From NCBI GenBank assembly GCA_903870185.1, contig CAIQCE010000122.1, positions 1-12,209 on the forward strand: a stretch of DNA of 12,209 bases. Direction: 5' to 3'. The stretch is from an uncultured Gammaproteobacteria bacterium (GTDB lineage: Bacteria; Pseudomonadota; Gammaproteobacteria; Coxiellales; Coxiellaceae). Shown here in pieces: positions 5,867-12,209 of this stretch (positions within the stretch are counted from its first letter, which is position 1; the number at the start of each line of letters is the position of its first letter). A program made the translations under genes and the position numbers. The notes below the pieces were generated by a model. The model was not told the DNA's origin and searched no databases. It saw only the letters and a program-made list of their open reading frames with translations.

Positions 5867-6865
5867 TTATCTTCTCAAGCCTGAGCGTACCGTCGACAGG
5901 CATTCTGATACTCTCGCTTCTTCTTCTACGATAAATTGTATACGCCTTGCCAGCGAACCAGTTTTGTTAGTTAATTTTATCTGTTTGAGCTCTCTTATTA
6001 CGTCCGCCCCTGACGCAAGAGATCTCAAGTCAATTTGACTTACAATTCCCGCTATTTCTCTTAAATGATGACGATTCCAGTGACCCGTAAAAATGCGGAC
6101 GACCGAAGAATTGCCTTTAGTGTAATCATTTAAAATGTCACGAATATTCCATAACAGAGTATTTGTTTCTGTAGGAATTTTTGAGTAGGAAGCAGGAATC
6201 TTTAAACGAGTAGCGGATACATTTGGAACAGCCACCTGAATAGGCTTAAACCAATCGGAATCTCTTCCTATTTTTTGCAACTCTAATGCATTTTCGCCCT
6301 CTAAATAAGCTTTTTCTAATGGGTTAGTTTGATCCATAAGCTTAGCTGGGCATAACTCTCCTAATTCACTAAGCTTATCAATATAATATGCAGCCAATTC
6401 AGGGTTAGGAATTGCGTCAATTCCATCCCAAAAATTAGGCTCAATACGTTTACGTCTTTTCTTGCCCAATGTTAAAGGTTTCGAAAAAAGTTCCTTGGAA
6501 GGATTATGATTTTTGACAGGTAGTATCAAATTATAACCAGCTCCAAGCACCTTATATAAATTAGCGATAGCTTCGTCAACCATCTTCTTTAATGCAGGAT
6601 CACTCTTCCAATTTTCCATGCCGGTCGTTGGCAGACTTAATGCTGGATATCCCTTTTGCCCTAATTGTCTAGCAACATCAGCAAGACCTTCACCTTCCTT
6701 AATGGAATATAAAGTGGTTTCAGCTGTGTGATGAATCGGATTACCCGGGAAAATAAAAACCGTTTCTGAAGCTTTGATTCCCAATCCCTCACAGAGGGCT
6801 TCATACTTCTCAGCATTTATAGGCCCTTCAACTGTTTTTAACCATCGCGTAGTGTTCTCTGGCAT
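5867..6865 (-). CDS. Candidate Dot/Icm effector of unknown activity
   Basis: 332 residues from ATG 6863-6865, with GAGAG just upstream; in-frame TTG and GTG codons upstream (to 6895) are less likely starts. No signal peptide or membrane helix. The N-terminal half has alternating strands and helices (for example ETVFIFPGNP at 34-43 and LGAGYNLILPVK at 107-118) and a basic patch GKKRRKR (134-140). The C-terminal region carries RIFTGHWNRHH (257-267) and a helical end. The GHWxRHH motif recalls a C-terminal module I associate with Legionella proteins, perhaps DUF5617; this is from memory. Glutamates E314-E316 lie 16-18 residues from the C-terminus, as in the E-block of Dot/Icm secretion signals. 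A PmrA-like box precedes the gene. No catalytic motif is recognised. It sits, reversed, between the two halves of a membrane-protein gene. Confidence 0.8.
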   Translation of the reverse strand: MPENTTRWLKTVEGPINAEKYEALCEGLGIKASETVFIFPGNPIHHTAETTLYSIKEGEGLADVARQLGQKGYPALSLPTTGMENWKSDPALKKMVDEAIANLYKVLGAGYNLILPVKNHNPSKELFSKPLTLGKKRRKRIEPNFWDGIDAIPNPELAAYYIDKLSELGELCPAKLMDQTNPLEKAYLEGENALELQKIGRDSDWFKPIQVAVPNVSATRLKIPASYSKIPTETNTLLWNIRDILNDYTKGNSSVVRIFTGHWNRHHLREIAGIVSQIDLRSLASGADVIRELKQIKLTNKTGSLARRIQFIVEEEARVSECLSTVRSGLRR

Positions 6866-6924
6866 ACTCACTCTCAAAAAATAGATATTAAACAAAGTAG
6901 AAACTAACCGTAGTCTAACAACTA

Positions 6925-6945
6925 TTTATTAAGGTTTTATTAAGG
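6925..6945 (-). promoter_or_regulatory. PmrA-like box upstream of the effector candidate
   Basis: On the minus strand CCTTAATAAA occurs twice with an 11-bp period (6936-6945 and 6925-6934). Written as half-sites this is cTTAATaaA, two bases, cTTAATaaA, matching the conserved cTTAAT core of the PmrA site with its two-base spacing. It ends about 60 bases before the ATG, leaving room for a -10 such as TAGACT (6912-6917). PmrA is known to activate many Dot/Icm effector genes in Legionella; binding here is inferred from sequence alone. Confidence 0.55.
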
Positions 6946-6998
6946 TCATCTTTGCTTCGTCTAATCTGTAGTTTCTGGCAACTGAATGGTTACAGAAT

Positions 6999-7039
6999 GC
7001 TATGAGCATAGCTGTATTTTATAAAGCCATTTCTAAAAA
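6999..7039 (+). repeat. Right copy of the 41-bp direct repeat
   Basis: Partner of 5772-5812, 1,227 bases away (a multiple of three). Similarity begins abruptly at GCTATG; the bases just upstream (TTACAGAAT) do not resemble the left copy's upstream sequence. A deletion between the copies would join the two membrane-protein halves in frame. Confidence 0.8.
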
Positions 7040-7538
7040 TGACACTTCTAAAATTAATGAACTACTTTCACGTATAATTATTTTTATGGCAGGTTTGATC
7101 GTATACTCAGCATTGACCGGTATGTTTTTGAGTGGTGTTGTTGGTCTCTTTCCGGATAATAATTTTACTGGCTTTAGTCCTCTTATTTTTATTGGTTCTG
7201 CTTTATTAGCCATTCCAATGCTTATGCTGGGAGCTTTTCTATGCTTGTACCCAGCTATTCCTAAGAATCAACTCTTAAACCCTGAAACTAATACGCTTAT
7301 GTCTCGCGATTTTCTATCTAGCCTAGAGTCTTTCTTTTTTCCTGAACAAAAATCATTGCCTTTAAATGATCCTTCTATATCAAGTGGCATGATTAAACCT
7401 GGCATCACTGATACCACAGGCATACCTCTTGTGCATCCAGAGCCAGGCATTGCTCATCACAACGCTGCTGACTCCTCTGCAGCACCTGCCGCCATCACCA
7501 CACCACTGGCAATGGAAGTATCAGCAGCGGCGCCTTAG
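7002..7538 (+). pseudogene. C-terminal half of the split membrane-protein gene
   Basis: The frame opens at ATG 7002 (178 codons) with no Shine-Dalgarno sequence in the preceding bases, and homology to the 5574 product starts exactly here (AMSIAVFYKAIS). It continues into two membrane segments, about residues 25-49 and 57-85, that the first half lacks. A hydrophilic tail ends in an Ala/Pro-rich stretch (SSAAPAAITTPLAMEVSAAAP). Joined to codons 1-66 of the 5574 gene it would make about 245 residues with four membrane segments and a cytoplasmic-type tail. A weak in-frame extension reaches back to TAG 6969-6971 without a better start. It is probably a 5'-truncated copy that is poorly or not translated, although use of ATG 7002 cannot be excluded. 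Confidence 0.55.
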
Positions 7539-7566
7539 CTCATCATCAACTACATATTAAATTATT

Positions 7567-7614
7567 GCCCAATCTATTAGAATGGATTTTTATATAGAAT
7601 TGGGCTTTAGTTTC
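7567..7614 (+). terminator. Probable terminator after the split membrane-protein gene
   Basis: GCCCAAT (7567-7573) pairs with ATTGGGC (7599-7605), and CTAT/ATAG extend the stem with one unpaired base. TTTAGTTT follows. The loop is long and the T-run is broken, so it may be weak. It lies 28 bases after the stop codon of the 7002-7538 frame. Confidence 0.4.
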
Positions 7615-7631
7615 AAAATGTATTAATATTT

Positions 7632-7655
7632 GCTTAAACCTCTAGAACTGTCACA
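7632..7655. repeat. Left flank motif shared across the integrase gene
   Basis: GCTTAAAC (7632-7639), six bases, then AACTGTCACA (7646-7655). The same two words, in the same order and orientation, occur behind the integrase (9010-9017 and 9032-9041) with a 14-base GGTACC-rich insert between them. The pair may mark element ends or recombinase sites. Confidence 0.5.
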
Positions 7656-7681
7656 CATGCAGAGATCATTTTGAATGTGAC
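7650..7681. promoter_or_regulatory. Inverted repeat just before the integrase gene
   Basis: GTCACA(C)AT (7650-7658) and ATGTGAC (7675-7681) are complementary apart from one inserted base, with about 16 bases between them. The repeat ends 32 bases before the integrase start. Tyrosine recombinases bind inverted arms around a short core, and repressors bind similar palindromes, so this could be a crossover site or an autoregulatory operator. The spacer is longer than the usual 6-8-base core, which weakens the crossover reading. Confidence 0.3.
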
Positions 7682-7713
7682 TAGAATCACTCAGACAAGT
7701 TAGGTGTATTTCA

Positions 7714-8925
7714 TTGAAATCAACTTCAGCAAATGACAAGAATCATCAACCTAGCCCATTATTTGACACCCTAGAAAATCATCAGCCTGAGCAAAAACTT
7801 AATATCCAAATTCCCGTAGCTTCAGCTCATGAGGATTACCACCACGCTGTTAACTTCCTTTATAGCTATAGAGGCAGCCAGATGACCTTTAACGCCTATC
7901 GGCGTGAAGTGGAGCGCTTATTGCAGTGGTGTTGGTACGTCACCCAGAAGTCCCTTAATCAACTTAACAGGGCTGATGTAGAGAGTTATCTCGAGTTTTG
8001 TCAAACTCCTCCAAAATCTTGGATTGGAACTAAACATGTGGATCGTTTTTTATTAAAAGATGGGCTTCGACAACCTAATCCTGAATGGAGACCCTTTATA
8101 CGAGCTGCTAATAAAAAAAATTATGAGCTTTCCAAAAGTGCAGTGGAAGCTATTTTTTCAATATTAAGTAGTTTTTACAATTACTTAGAGCAGGAAGATT
8201 ATGTCACAGTTAATCCAGTTTCCCAGATAAGGCAGAAAAGCAAATTCATTAGAAAACAACAAAATAAAAGACAAATTAGACGTTTGTCCGAACTTCAGTG
8301 GTCTTATGTTATTGAAACAGCAGAGATTTTAGCCAAGGAAAACCCTGCTGTTCACGAGAGAACTTTGTTTATCATGAATGCCTTATTTGCTATGTATTTA
8401 AGAATATCTGAACTTGCAGCCAGTAGCCGCTGGGCACCTGAAATGAGTGATTTCTATAAAGATATGGATGGGAATTGGTGGTTTAAAACCGTGGGTAAAG
8501 GCAATAAGGAGCGAGACATTTCCGTGAGTGATGCGATGTTAAATGCCTTGAAGCGCTATCGCTTAAGCCGTGAGTTGAGCGCCCTCCCCTCTCTTAGTGA
8601 GCAAGTTCCTTTAATACCTCGACAAACTTCTAAGGGCCCTATCAGTGATACTCGTCAGATTCGAAATATTGTACAACGTTGTTTTGATAGAGCCATGGAA
8701 CGCTTAAAAGCCGATGGTTTCCATGATGAAGCAGAAGCCTTAGTGTCTGCTACTGTCCATTGGTTACGTCATACAGGAATTTCTGAAGATGTTAAAATTC
8801 GACCCAGAGAACATGTTAGAGATGATGCTGGGCATAGTTCAAGCGCCATCACCGATCGATACATTGATATTGAACTAAGAGCACGTCATGCTTCAGCTCG
8901 GAAAAAAGTGATTAAGCCTGAATAG
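7714..8925 (+). CDS. Tyrosine recombinase/integrase
   Basis: 403 residues. The frame opens at TTG 7714, with AGGTG (7702-7706) seven bases ahead; no ATG or GTG lies between the upstream in-frame stop (7678) and this codon, and the next ATG is residue 57, inside the core-binding domain. Residues 41-165 form the SAM-like N-terminal domain. The catalytic domain has the complete set: R230 (YLRISEL), K262 (VGKGNKER), H349-x-x-R352 (HWLRHTG), H374 (DDAGHSS) and nucleophile Y383 (DRYID). It should therefore be active in DNA strand exchange. It resembles stand-alone Xer-like or phage-type integrases. No excisionase and no flanking tRNA gene were seen. Shared flank motifs and a large palindrome lie around it. 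It is probably a mobility or rearrangement gene of this accessory region. Confidence 0.92.
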   Translation: MKSTSANDKNHQPSPLFDTLENHQPEQKLNIQIPVASAHEDYHHAVNFLYSYRGSQMTFNAYRREVERLLQWCWYVTQKSLNQLNRADVESYLEFCQTPPKSWIGTKHVDRFLLKDGLRQPNPEWRPFIRAANKKNYELSKSAVEAIFSILSSFYNYLEQEDYVTVNPVSQIRQKSKFIRKQQNKRQIRRLSELQWSYVIETAEILAKENPAVHERTLFIMNALFAMYLRISELAASSRWAPEMSDFYKDMDGNWWFKTVGKGNKERDISVSDAMLNALKRYRLSRELSALPSLSEQVPLIPRQTSKGPISDTRQIRNIVQRCFDRAMERLKADGFHDEAEALVSATVHWLRHTGISEDVKIRPREHVRDDAGHSSSAITDRYIDIELRARHASARKKVIKPE

Positions 8926-8929
8926 CCGG

Positions 8930-9033
8930 TTTGGTACCAGGTACCATGGAAGCTGGTTCAGCTTTATACTTAAGATCAAAGTGAAGTGTTAAATTGTAGC
9001 TCCGATTTAGCTTAAACGGTACCAGGTACCAAA
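8930..9033. repeat. 104-bp imperfect palindrome built on GGTACC units, behind the integrase
   Basis: The left arm TTTGGTACCAGGTACC (8930-8945) and right arm GGTACCAGGTACCAAA (9018-9033) are inverted with one central mismatch; each contains two GGTACC palindromes. Pairing continues inward: AAGCT at the same offset in both arms, then AGCT with a two-base bulge, then a TTAA. Single-stranded, the whole would fold into a long hairpin with bulges. It starts five bases after the integrase stop codon. No T-run follows, so it is not a standard terminator. It may be a recombinase target or a dispersed repeat. Confidence 0.65.
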
Positions 9034-9041
9034 CTGTCACA
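9010..9041. repeat. Right flank motif shared across the integrase gene
   Basis: GCTTAAAC (9010-9017) and AACTGTCACA (9032-9041) match 7632-7639 and 7646-7655 exactly. Here the right arm of the GGTACC palindrome lies between the two words, as if it had been inserted into, or lost from, a common site. Confidence 0.5.
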
Positions 9042-9162
9042 ATATCCTCACAAATTTATGTTTGTTTATTTAGCTCTCAGAATGCTAATATGGGTTTCTT
9101 AAGGATTTGCTATTAGACTATAAAATAAAACCATAGTGAAATGATAATAAGGAGATTTAATC

Positions 9163-9528
9163 ATGAAAAGATCTACAATATTGATGCCTATTTTGGCGCT
9201 TAGTTTAGCTTTCAGCACTTCAAGCTTTGCTCGAGAATTTAATCTATCCATTTCAAATACTACAAATGATAGCTTTACTGTAAAAAAATACGCCAGTGGA
9301 GCCTTAGCTGAGCTTGGCACATTAGCACCTAACTCAAATTTCACCCCTTTTATACTGACTGATAATAAGCAGGCTGCTGTATTAGTGAACACGAATGAAA
9401 CTCTTTCTAAAATTTATATTGCAAATCTCGATGATAAGCTAACTTGTACATCTACAGTCTCAACGTACAAATGCTCAATCATTCCAATGACACCTCCTGG
9501 GGTTAGGGTAGTGATCTCTAATCAATAA
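9163..9528 (+). CDS. Small exported protein of unknown function
   Basis: 121 residues with AAGGAG (9150-9155) at a good distance from the ATG. A classical signal peptide is clear: MKR, a hydrophobic core (residues 6-17) and a probable cleavage after SSFA (A23). The mature part, about 98 residues, is rich in Ser, Thr and Asn, appears to be mostly beta strands, and has two cysteines (C95, C104) that could form a disulfide in the periplasm. No family is recognised. An A+T-rich upstream region contains a TATAAA (9119-9124) that could be a -10. It converges with the gamma-glutamylcyclotransferase-like gene, with a REP-like palindrome between them. Confidence 0.85.
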   Translation: MKRSTILMPILALSLAFSTSSFAREFNLSISNTTNDSFTVKKYASGALAELGTLAPNSNFTPFILTDNKQAAVLVNTNETLSKIYIANLDDKLTCTSTVSTYKCSIIPMTPPGVRVVISNQ

Positions 9529-9550
9529 TCATCAAACATGATAGCAAGTA

Positions 9551-9625
9551 TGTAGGTTGGGCTGAATGAAATGAAGCCCAACACTCGGTTCTCGTTGGGC
9601 TTCGCGTTGCTCAGCCCAACCTACA
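9551..9625. repeat. REP-like palindrome between convergent genes
   Basis: TGTAGGTTGGGCTGA (9551-9565) pairs perfectly with TCAGCCCAACCTACA (9611-9625), and GAAGCCCAAC (9573-9582) with GTTGGGCTTC (9594-9603). Each half also folds on itself (GTTGGGCT with AGCCCAAC), giving a two-unit REP/BIME-type structure. Elements with the word GTAGGTTGGGCTGA are common as dispersed intergenic repeats in many bacteria. It separates two gene ends and may help stop transcription in both directions. Confidence 0.8.
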
Positions 9626-9634
9626 GGATCTTTC

Positions 9635-10369
9635 TTATTCAATTTTTATTGAATGAAAATAGTGAGGGAGATTTCGCTCTAATAATTCATCAATTTGTTC
9701 GGCTTTTGGCTGATAAACAAAGGGCCTTCTAGGATAAATCCTATCGTTCACCCAATATTTCGACCAGCCCGATGTAGAATCAATACAATTATTAGCAAAG
9801 TTTTTTAAGTGATATTGATTTTCTATGTCTAAACAACCTGAAAGGAAAATATCAACATAGGATTGAACGATTGGATAATGATTACTGGCATTAACTGCTG
9901 ATGAACCCATTTGAGAAATATACATCCAAACCTGACCCTGAGGCTTGGGCTTATGATTTAAAATTTCAATAGCATCTGATGAAACTGGAATTCGACAATA
10001 AACCTTCTCTCTTTCATCATAATGAGTAACTGCAGCCGCTGAAGGCACCTTAAAAATAACTGCATTGAGCTGAGATTTCATATCCTCAACAACACCCAAG
10101 AATGTCGTACTAAAACCAATAGGAGTGCCTCTAGCAAACCAACCCCTCTTAAAGCCTGATAATATTATGGGTGTAATTCTTCCTGTATTGGGGTAAGTTT
10201 GGTTTTTTGACTCAGTTTGCATCAAGGAACCATAACCTATTATATACTGTGTAAGCTTTGGATTAGGCGATGGATGACAGCTATCTGCCAATGCATTAAT
10301 CGAAAAAGAAAAACTCACTAGAGAGAAACAACCCAATACACCTCGTGAGAAAAATTGTGCTAGAACCAT
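9635..10369 (-). CDS. Exported gamma-glutamylcyclotransferase-like protein
   Basis: 244 residues from ATG 10367-10369, with AGAGGA upstream. Residues 1-28 look like a signal peptide (hydrophobic core 11-24, cleavage near NALA). The mature protein opens with YIIGYGSLM (42-50), the substrate-binding signature of the gamma-glutamylcyclotransferase fold (YGSL/N). DEREKVYCR (118-126) carries the expected catalytic glutamate, E121. Enzymes of this fold release 5-oxoproline from gamma-glutamyl amino acids or glutathione, mainly in the cytoplasm; export to the periplasm is unusual and points to another gamma-glutamyl or amide substrate. The C-terminal 70 residues extend the usual core. The gene lies 20 bases after the PepSY-like gene and was probably cotranscribed with it. 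Confidence 0.85.
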   Translation of the reverse strand: MVLAQFFSRGVLGCFSLVSFSFSINALADSCHPSPNPKLTQYIIGYGSLMQTESKNQTYPNTGRITPIILSGFKRGWFARGTPIGFSTTFLGVVEDMKSQLNAVIFKVPSAAAVTHYDEREKVYCRIPVSSDAIEILNHKPKPQGQVWMYISQMGSSAVNASNHYPIVQSYVDIFLSGCLDIENQYHLKNFANNCIDSTSGWSKYWVNDRIYPRRPFVYQPKAEQIDELLERNLPHYFHSIKIE

Positions 10370-10389
10370 TACTTAACATCCTCTAATTA

Positions 10390-10836
10390 TTAATTCTTTA
10401 TTTTAGTTTTTTCCGACTTAATACTACCTGTTATCGAATCTACTGTAAGTTCAACTGGTTTTGAATGAGAATCTAATGCTTTAATCTCATACTTTCCATC
10501 ACTAAATTCAAATTTTGATATTTCAGAATAACCAGCCAAATTAATTTTTTTCACAATTTCCATCGGTGCCAATCCCTTCATTGACTCAAATTTTGGATGT
10601 TCATAATTTCCAGTTACTGCATCTATTTTAAACCTTAGCTTGCAGCCATCAGGGCTTATGACCTGAGCCTTATAGTAGGATTTTTTAAATTCAATTTCTC
10701 GAATATTGGTATAACCATCAGTTTTTAATCGCTCAATTATATTAATTAAAGAGAGATTTTTTTCTACTGCAGTCGCAGCCAATGAACTGGTTGATATGAA
10801 AAAACATGCACATAATAAAGTTTTATAAATTTTCAC
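10390..10836 (-). CDS. Exported protein with two PepSY-like repeats
   Basis: 148 residues if translation starts at GTG 10834-10836, which has GGAG (10843-10846) six bases ahead. An in-frame ATG at 10846-10848 would add four residues but has no ribosome-binding site and its own bases form part of the GGAG. A signal peptide follows (KIYKTLLCACFFISTSSLAA). Two repeats of about 50 residues each have a helix (LINIIERLKTDGY; PMEIVKKINLAGY), strands, and an end DAVTG or DSITG, the pattern of PepSY domains, which are known from peptidase propeptides and periplasmic inhibitors or sensors. It is likely a periplasmic protein. It precedes the exported cyclotransferase-like gene with a 20-base gap, so the two probably form an operon. 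Confidence 0.85.
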   Translation of the reverse strand: MKIYKTLLCACFFISTSSLAATAVEKNLSLINIIERLKTDGYTNIREIEFKKSYYKAQVISPDGCKLRFKIDAVTGNYEHPKFESMKGLAPMEIVKKINLAGYSEISKFEFSDGKYEIKALDSHSKPVELTVDSITGSIKSEKTKIKN

Positions 10837-10908
10837 AATAATCTCCATAGGTTAAAATAGAAGCCAACCTTATCAACTTTAAATTCAAAAAAATATACCG
10901 TAATTCAT

Positions 10909-11742
10909 TTATAATAATTCGACCCTATAGGAGCCCGAATCCACCCCCCCTAAGTTTTTAGATAAAAAAGGCAATATTTCTTTAAATTTCTCATCTAATT
11001 TCCAAGGTGGATTAAGAATAACCACCCCACTGCCATTTAATCCAGCGGGGGAATCATCTTCATAAATACTTAATTGCAAATTTAAAATATCGGAAACCCC
11101 TAAATTGTTCAGATCCTTTAGGAATTTTGGTGCCCCACCCTGTCTTGTTATAGGATACCAAATGGCATAAACACCTGTTTCCCAACGTTTTAGAGATTGC
11201 TTTAGTAAATTAATCAGATCTGAAAATTCAGATTTATTTTCAAATGGCGGATCTATAAATACCAACCCTCTTTTTTCTTTTGGAGGAATAATGCCTGGAA
11301 TCAATAAATAAGCATCTTGGGAATGAATATTAACTTGTTTATCCCGCTTAAATTCAGATTTTAAACAAGATACCTCTTCAGAATGCAGCTCGTTTAAGAT
11401 CATTCTGTCCTGTGGCCTCATTAAGATTTTTACTATATTGGGTGAACCAGGATAGTAAGAATTTGCACCTCTTGATTCAGAGAACTTACTAACTAAATTT
11501 AAATAATTAGAAATATCTCCAGGCACCTCTTTTAGCCTTTTAAGCTGCTTAATGCCAAAATTCGATTCTTCTGTTTTCAAAGCTTCTGGTGCTTCCAAAT
11601 CATAAAATCCTCTCCCTGAGTGAGAATCCAAATAACAAATTGGCGCATCCTTTTTCTGAAGGGAGTTAATCAATTCGATTAAGATAATATGCTTCATTAC
11701 ATCAGCAAAATTTCCCGCGTGGTAATGATGTCGGTAATTCAT
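10909..11742 (-). CDS. rlmJ: 23S rRNA (adenine(2030)-N(6))-methyltransferase RlmJ
   Basis: 277 residues, close to the 280 of the Escherichia coli enzyme. It transfers a methyl group from S-adenosylmethionine to N6 of A2030 in 23S rRNA. Visible signatures are the N-terminal NYRHHYHAGNFADVMKH (2-18, with the conserved lysine K17), YLDSHSGRGFYDL (37-49) as the cofactor-binding loop, and the catalytic IDPPF (163-167, D164), a D-P-P-F form of the usual D-P-P-Y of N6-adenine methyltransferases. YAIWYPI and NPPW are conserved further on. The start overlaps the glpD stop as ATGA (11739-11742), indicating translational coupling. No mutation is seen; it looks functional. Confidence 0.95.
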   Translation of the reverse strand: MNYRHHYHAGNFADVMKHIILIELINSLQKKDAPICYLDSHSGRGFYDLEAPEALKTEESNFGIKQLKRLKEVPGDISNYLNLVSKFSESRGANSYYPGSPNIVKILMRPQDRMILNELHSEEVSCLKSEFKRDKQVNIHSQDAYLLIPGIIPPKEKRGLVFIDPPFENKSEFSDLINLLKQSLKRWETGVYAIWYPITRQGGAPKFLKDLNNLGVSDILNLQLSIYEDDSPAGLNGSGVVILNPPWKLDEKFKEILPFLSKNLGGVDSGSYRVELL

Positions 11743-12209
11743 ATATCGGCCTCATTAAAATATTGTTTAAGCCTGGGCAGATCAATTTTATCAATTTCAA
11801 GACCTAACTTCGTTCGCCTCCAAAGCACATCTTCACTTGTTTGAGCCCATTCAGATTCTTTTAAGTATTTCAGTTCACATTCGTATAAACCAGCCCCAAA
11901 ATCACTACCCAGCGAACTTAAATCATGAGCATCTTTTAATATTTTATAAATTCGATTTCCATAGTTTTTTGAATAACGAAGAACTAATGATCCTGATAGA
12001 AAAGGATAGCGCTTTTGAACTTGATCTACGAACTCCAAAAAAGAACCATTCAACTCACCTCCCGGCAAGATTGAAATATTAGTCCAAGACTTTCCAATTT
12101 TTGGAAAAAAAGGCTTTAATCGTTTCAATGCTTTTTCAGCTAAAGATCGATGAGTGGTTAATTTTCCACCAAACACGCTTAATAATGGTGCCATTTTATC
12201 ATCAAACTC
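11739..12209 (-). CDS. glpD: Glycerol-3-phosphate dehydrogenase, aerobic (C-terminal part)
   Basis: 156 residues are visible; the reading frame is open to the window edge (EFDDK before MAPLLSVFGGKLTTHR), so the gene starts outside. GlpD is a membrane-associated FAD enzyme that oxidises glycerol-3-phosphate to dihydroxyacetone phosphate and passes electrons to quinone. SVFGGKLTTHRSLAEKAL is the conserved end of the FAD domain, and ILPGGEL, RYPFL, LGSDFGAGLYECELKYL and LWRRTKLG mark the C-terminal domain, all aligning with E. coli GlpD (501 residues). The methionine at 12192-12194 is internal, not a start. The stop overlaps the rlmJ start. Confidence 0.95.
   Translation of the reverse strand, partial: EFDDKMAPLLSVFGGKLTTHRSLAEKALKRLKPFFPKIGKSWTNISILPGGELNGSFLEFVDQVQKRYPFLSGSLVLRYSKNYGNRIYKILKDAHDLSSLGSDFGAGLYECELKYLKESEWAQTSEDVLWRRTKLGLEIDKIDLPRLKQYFNEADI

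Noticed and set aside
8930..9033. Integron attC site
   Set aside because: The arms lack the usual RYYYAAC/GTTRRRY core words and there is no cassette array; only the folded shape is similar.
11837..12082. 81-codon + strand frame antisense to glpD
   Set aside because: Fully contained in the well-conserved GlpD C-terminal region; a shadow frame.

Overview
The window looks like accessory DNA from a low-G+C gammaproteobacterium, most likely Legionella or a close relative. This rests on A+T-rich sequence with strong Shine-Dalgarno sites, on effector-like proteins of a Legionella type, and on two 11-bp-period direct repeats that fit the PmrA box found in front of Legionella Dot/Icm effector genes. 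No database was searched; all family calls come from reading motifs.

Left part (1-650) is a mobile-element scar. It holds the start of a gene leaving the window, a short ORF interrupted by an amber codon, decayed sequence, a 44-codon remnant of the ParB C-terminal domain, and an isolated + strand terminator hairpin. Next come a minus-strand gene of 465 codons with a possible HNH/EndoVII-type nuclease core (649-2046), a 595-bp intergenic stretch with divergent promoters, and a + strand gene (2642-4195) that joins TPR-like repeats through an Ala/Pro linker to a permuted papain-like (NlpC/P60-type) domain.

Middle part (4196-7540) holds a SnoaL-like gene fragment, three copies of a 20-bp direct repeat, an alpha/beta hydrolase, and the most unusual locus of the window. 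Two halves of a four-helix membrane-protein gene (5574-5846 and 7002-7538) flank a minus-strand effector-like gene (5867-6865). The halves share a 41-bp near-identical repeat, and joining them there would give one continuous reading frame of about 245 codons. Both the first half and the intervening gene have a PmrA-like box.

A complete tyrosine recombinase (7714-8925) follows. Its two flanks share spaced sequence motifs, and a 104-bp imperfect palindrome built on GGTACC units lies just behind it. It is a plausible driver of the local rearrangements, though its target sites are not proven.

Right part (9160-12209) is more ordinary: a small secreted protein, a REP-like palindrome between convergent genes, a probable two-gene operon for exported proteins (PepSY-like protein, then a gamma-glutamylcyclotransferase-like protein), and then the core genes rlmJ and glpD (partial), which overlap by ATGA. 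The accessory region therefore abuts conserved chromosomal genes on this side.
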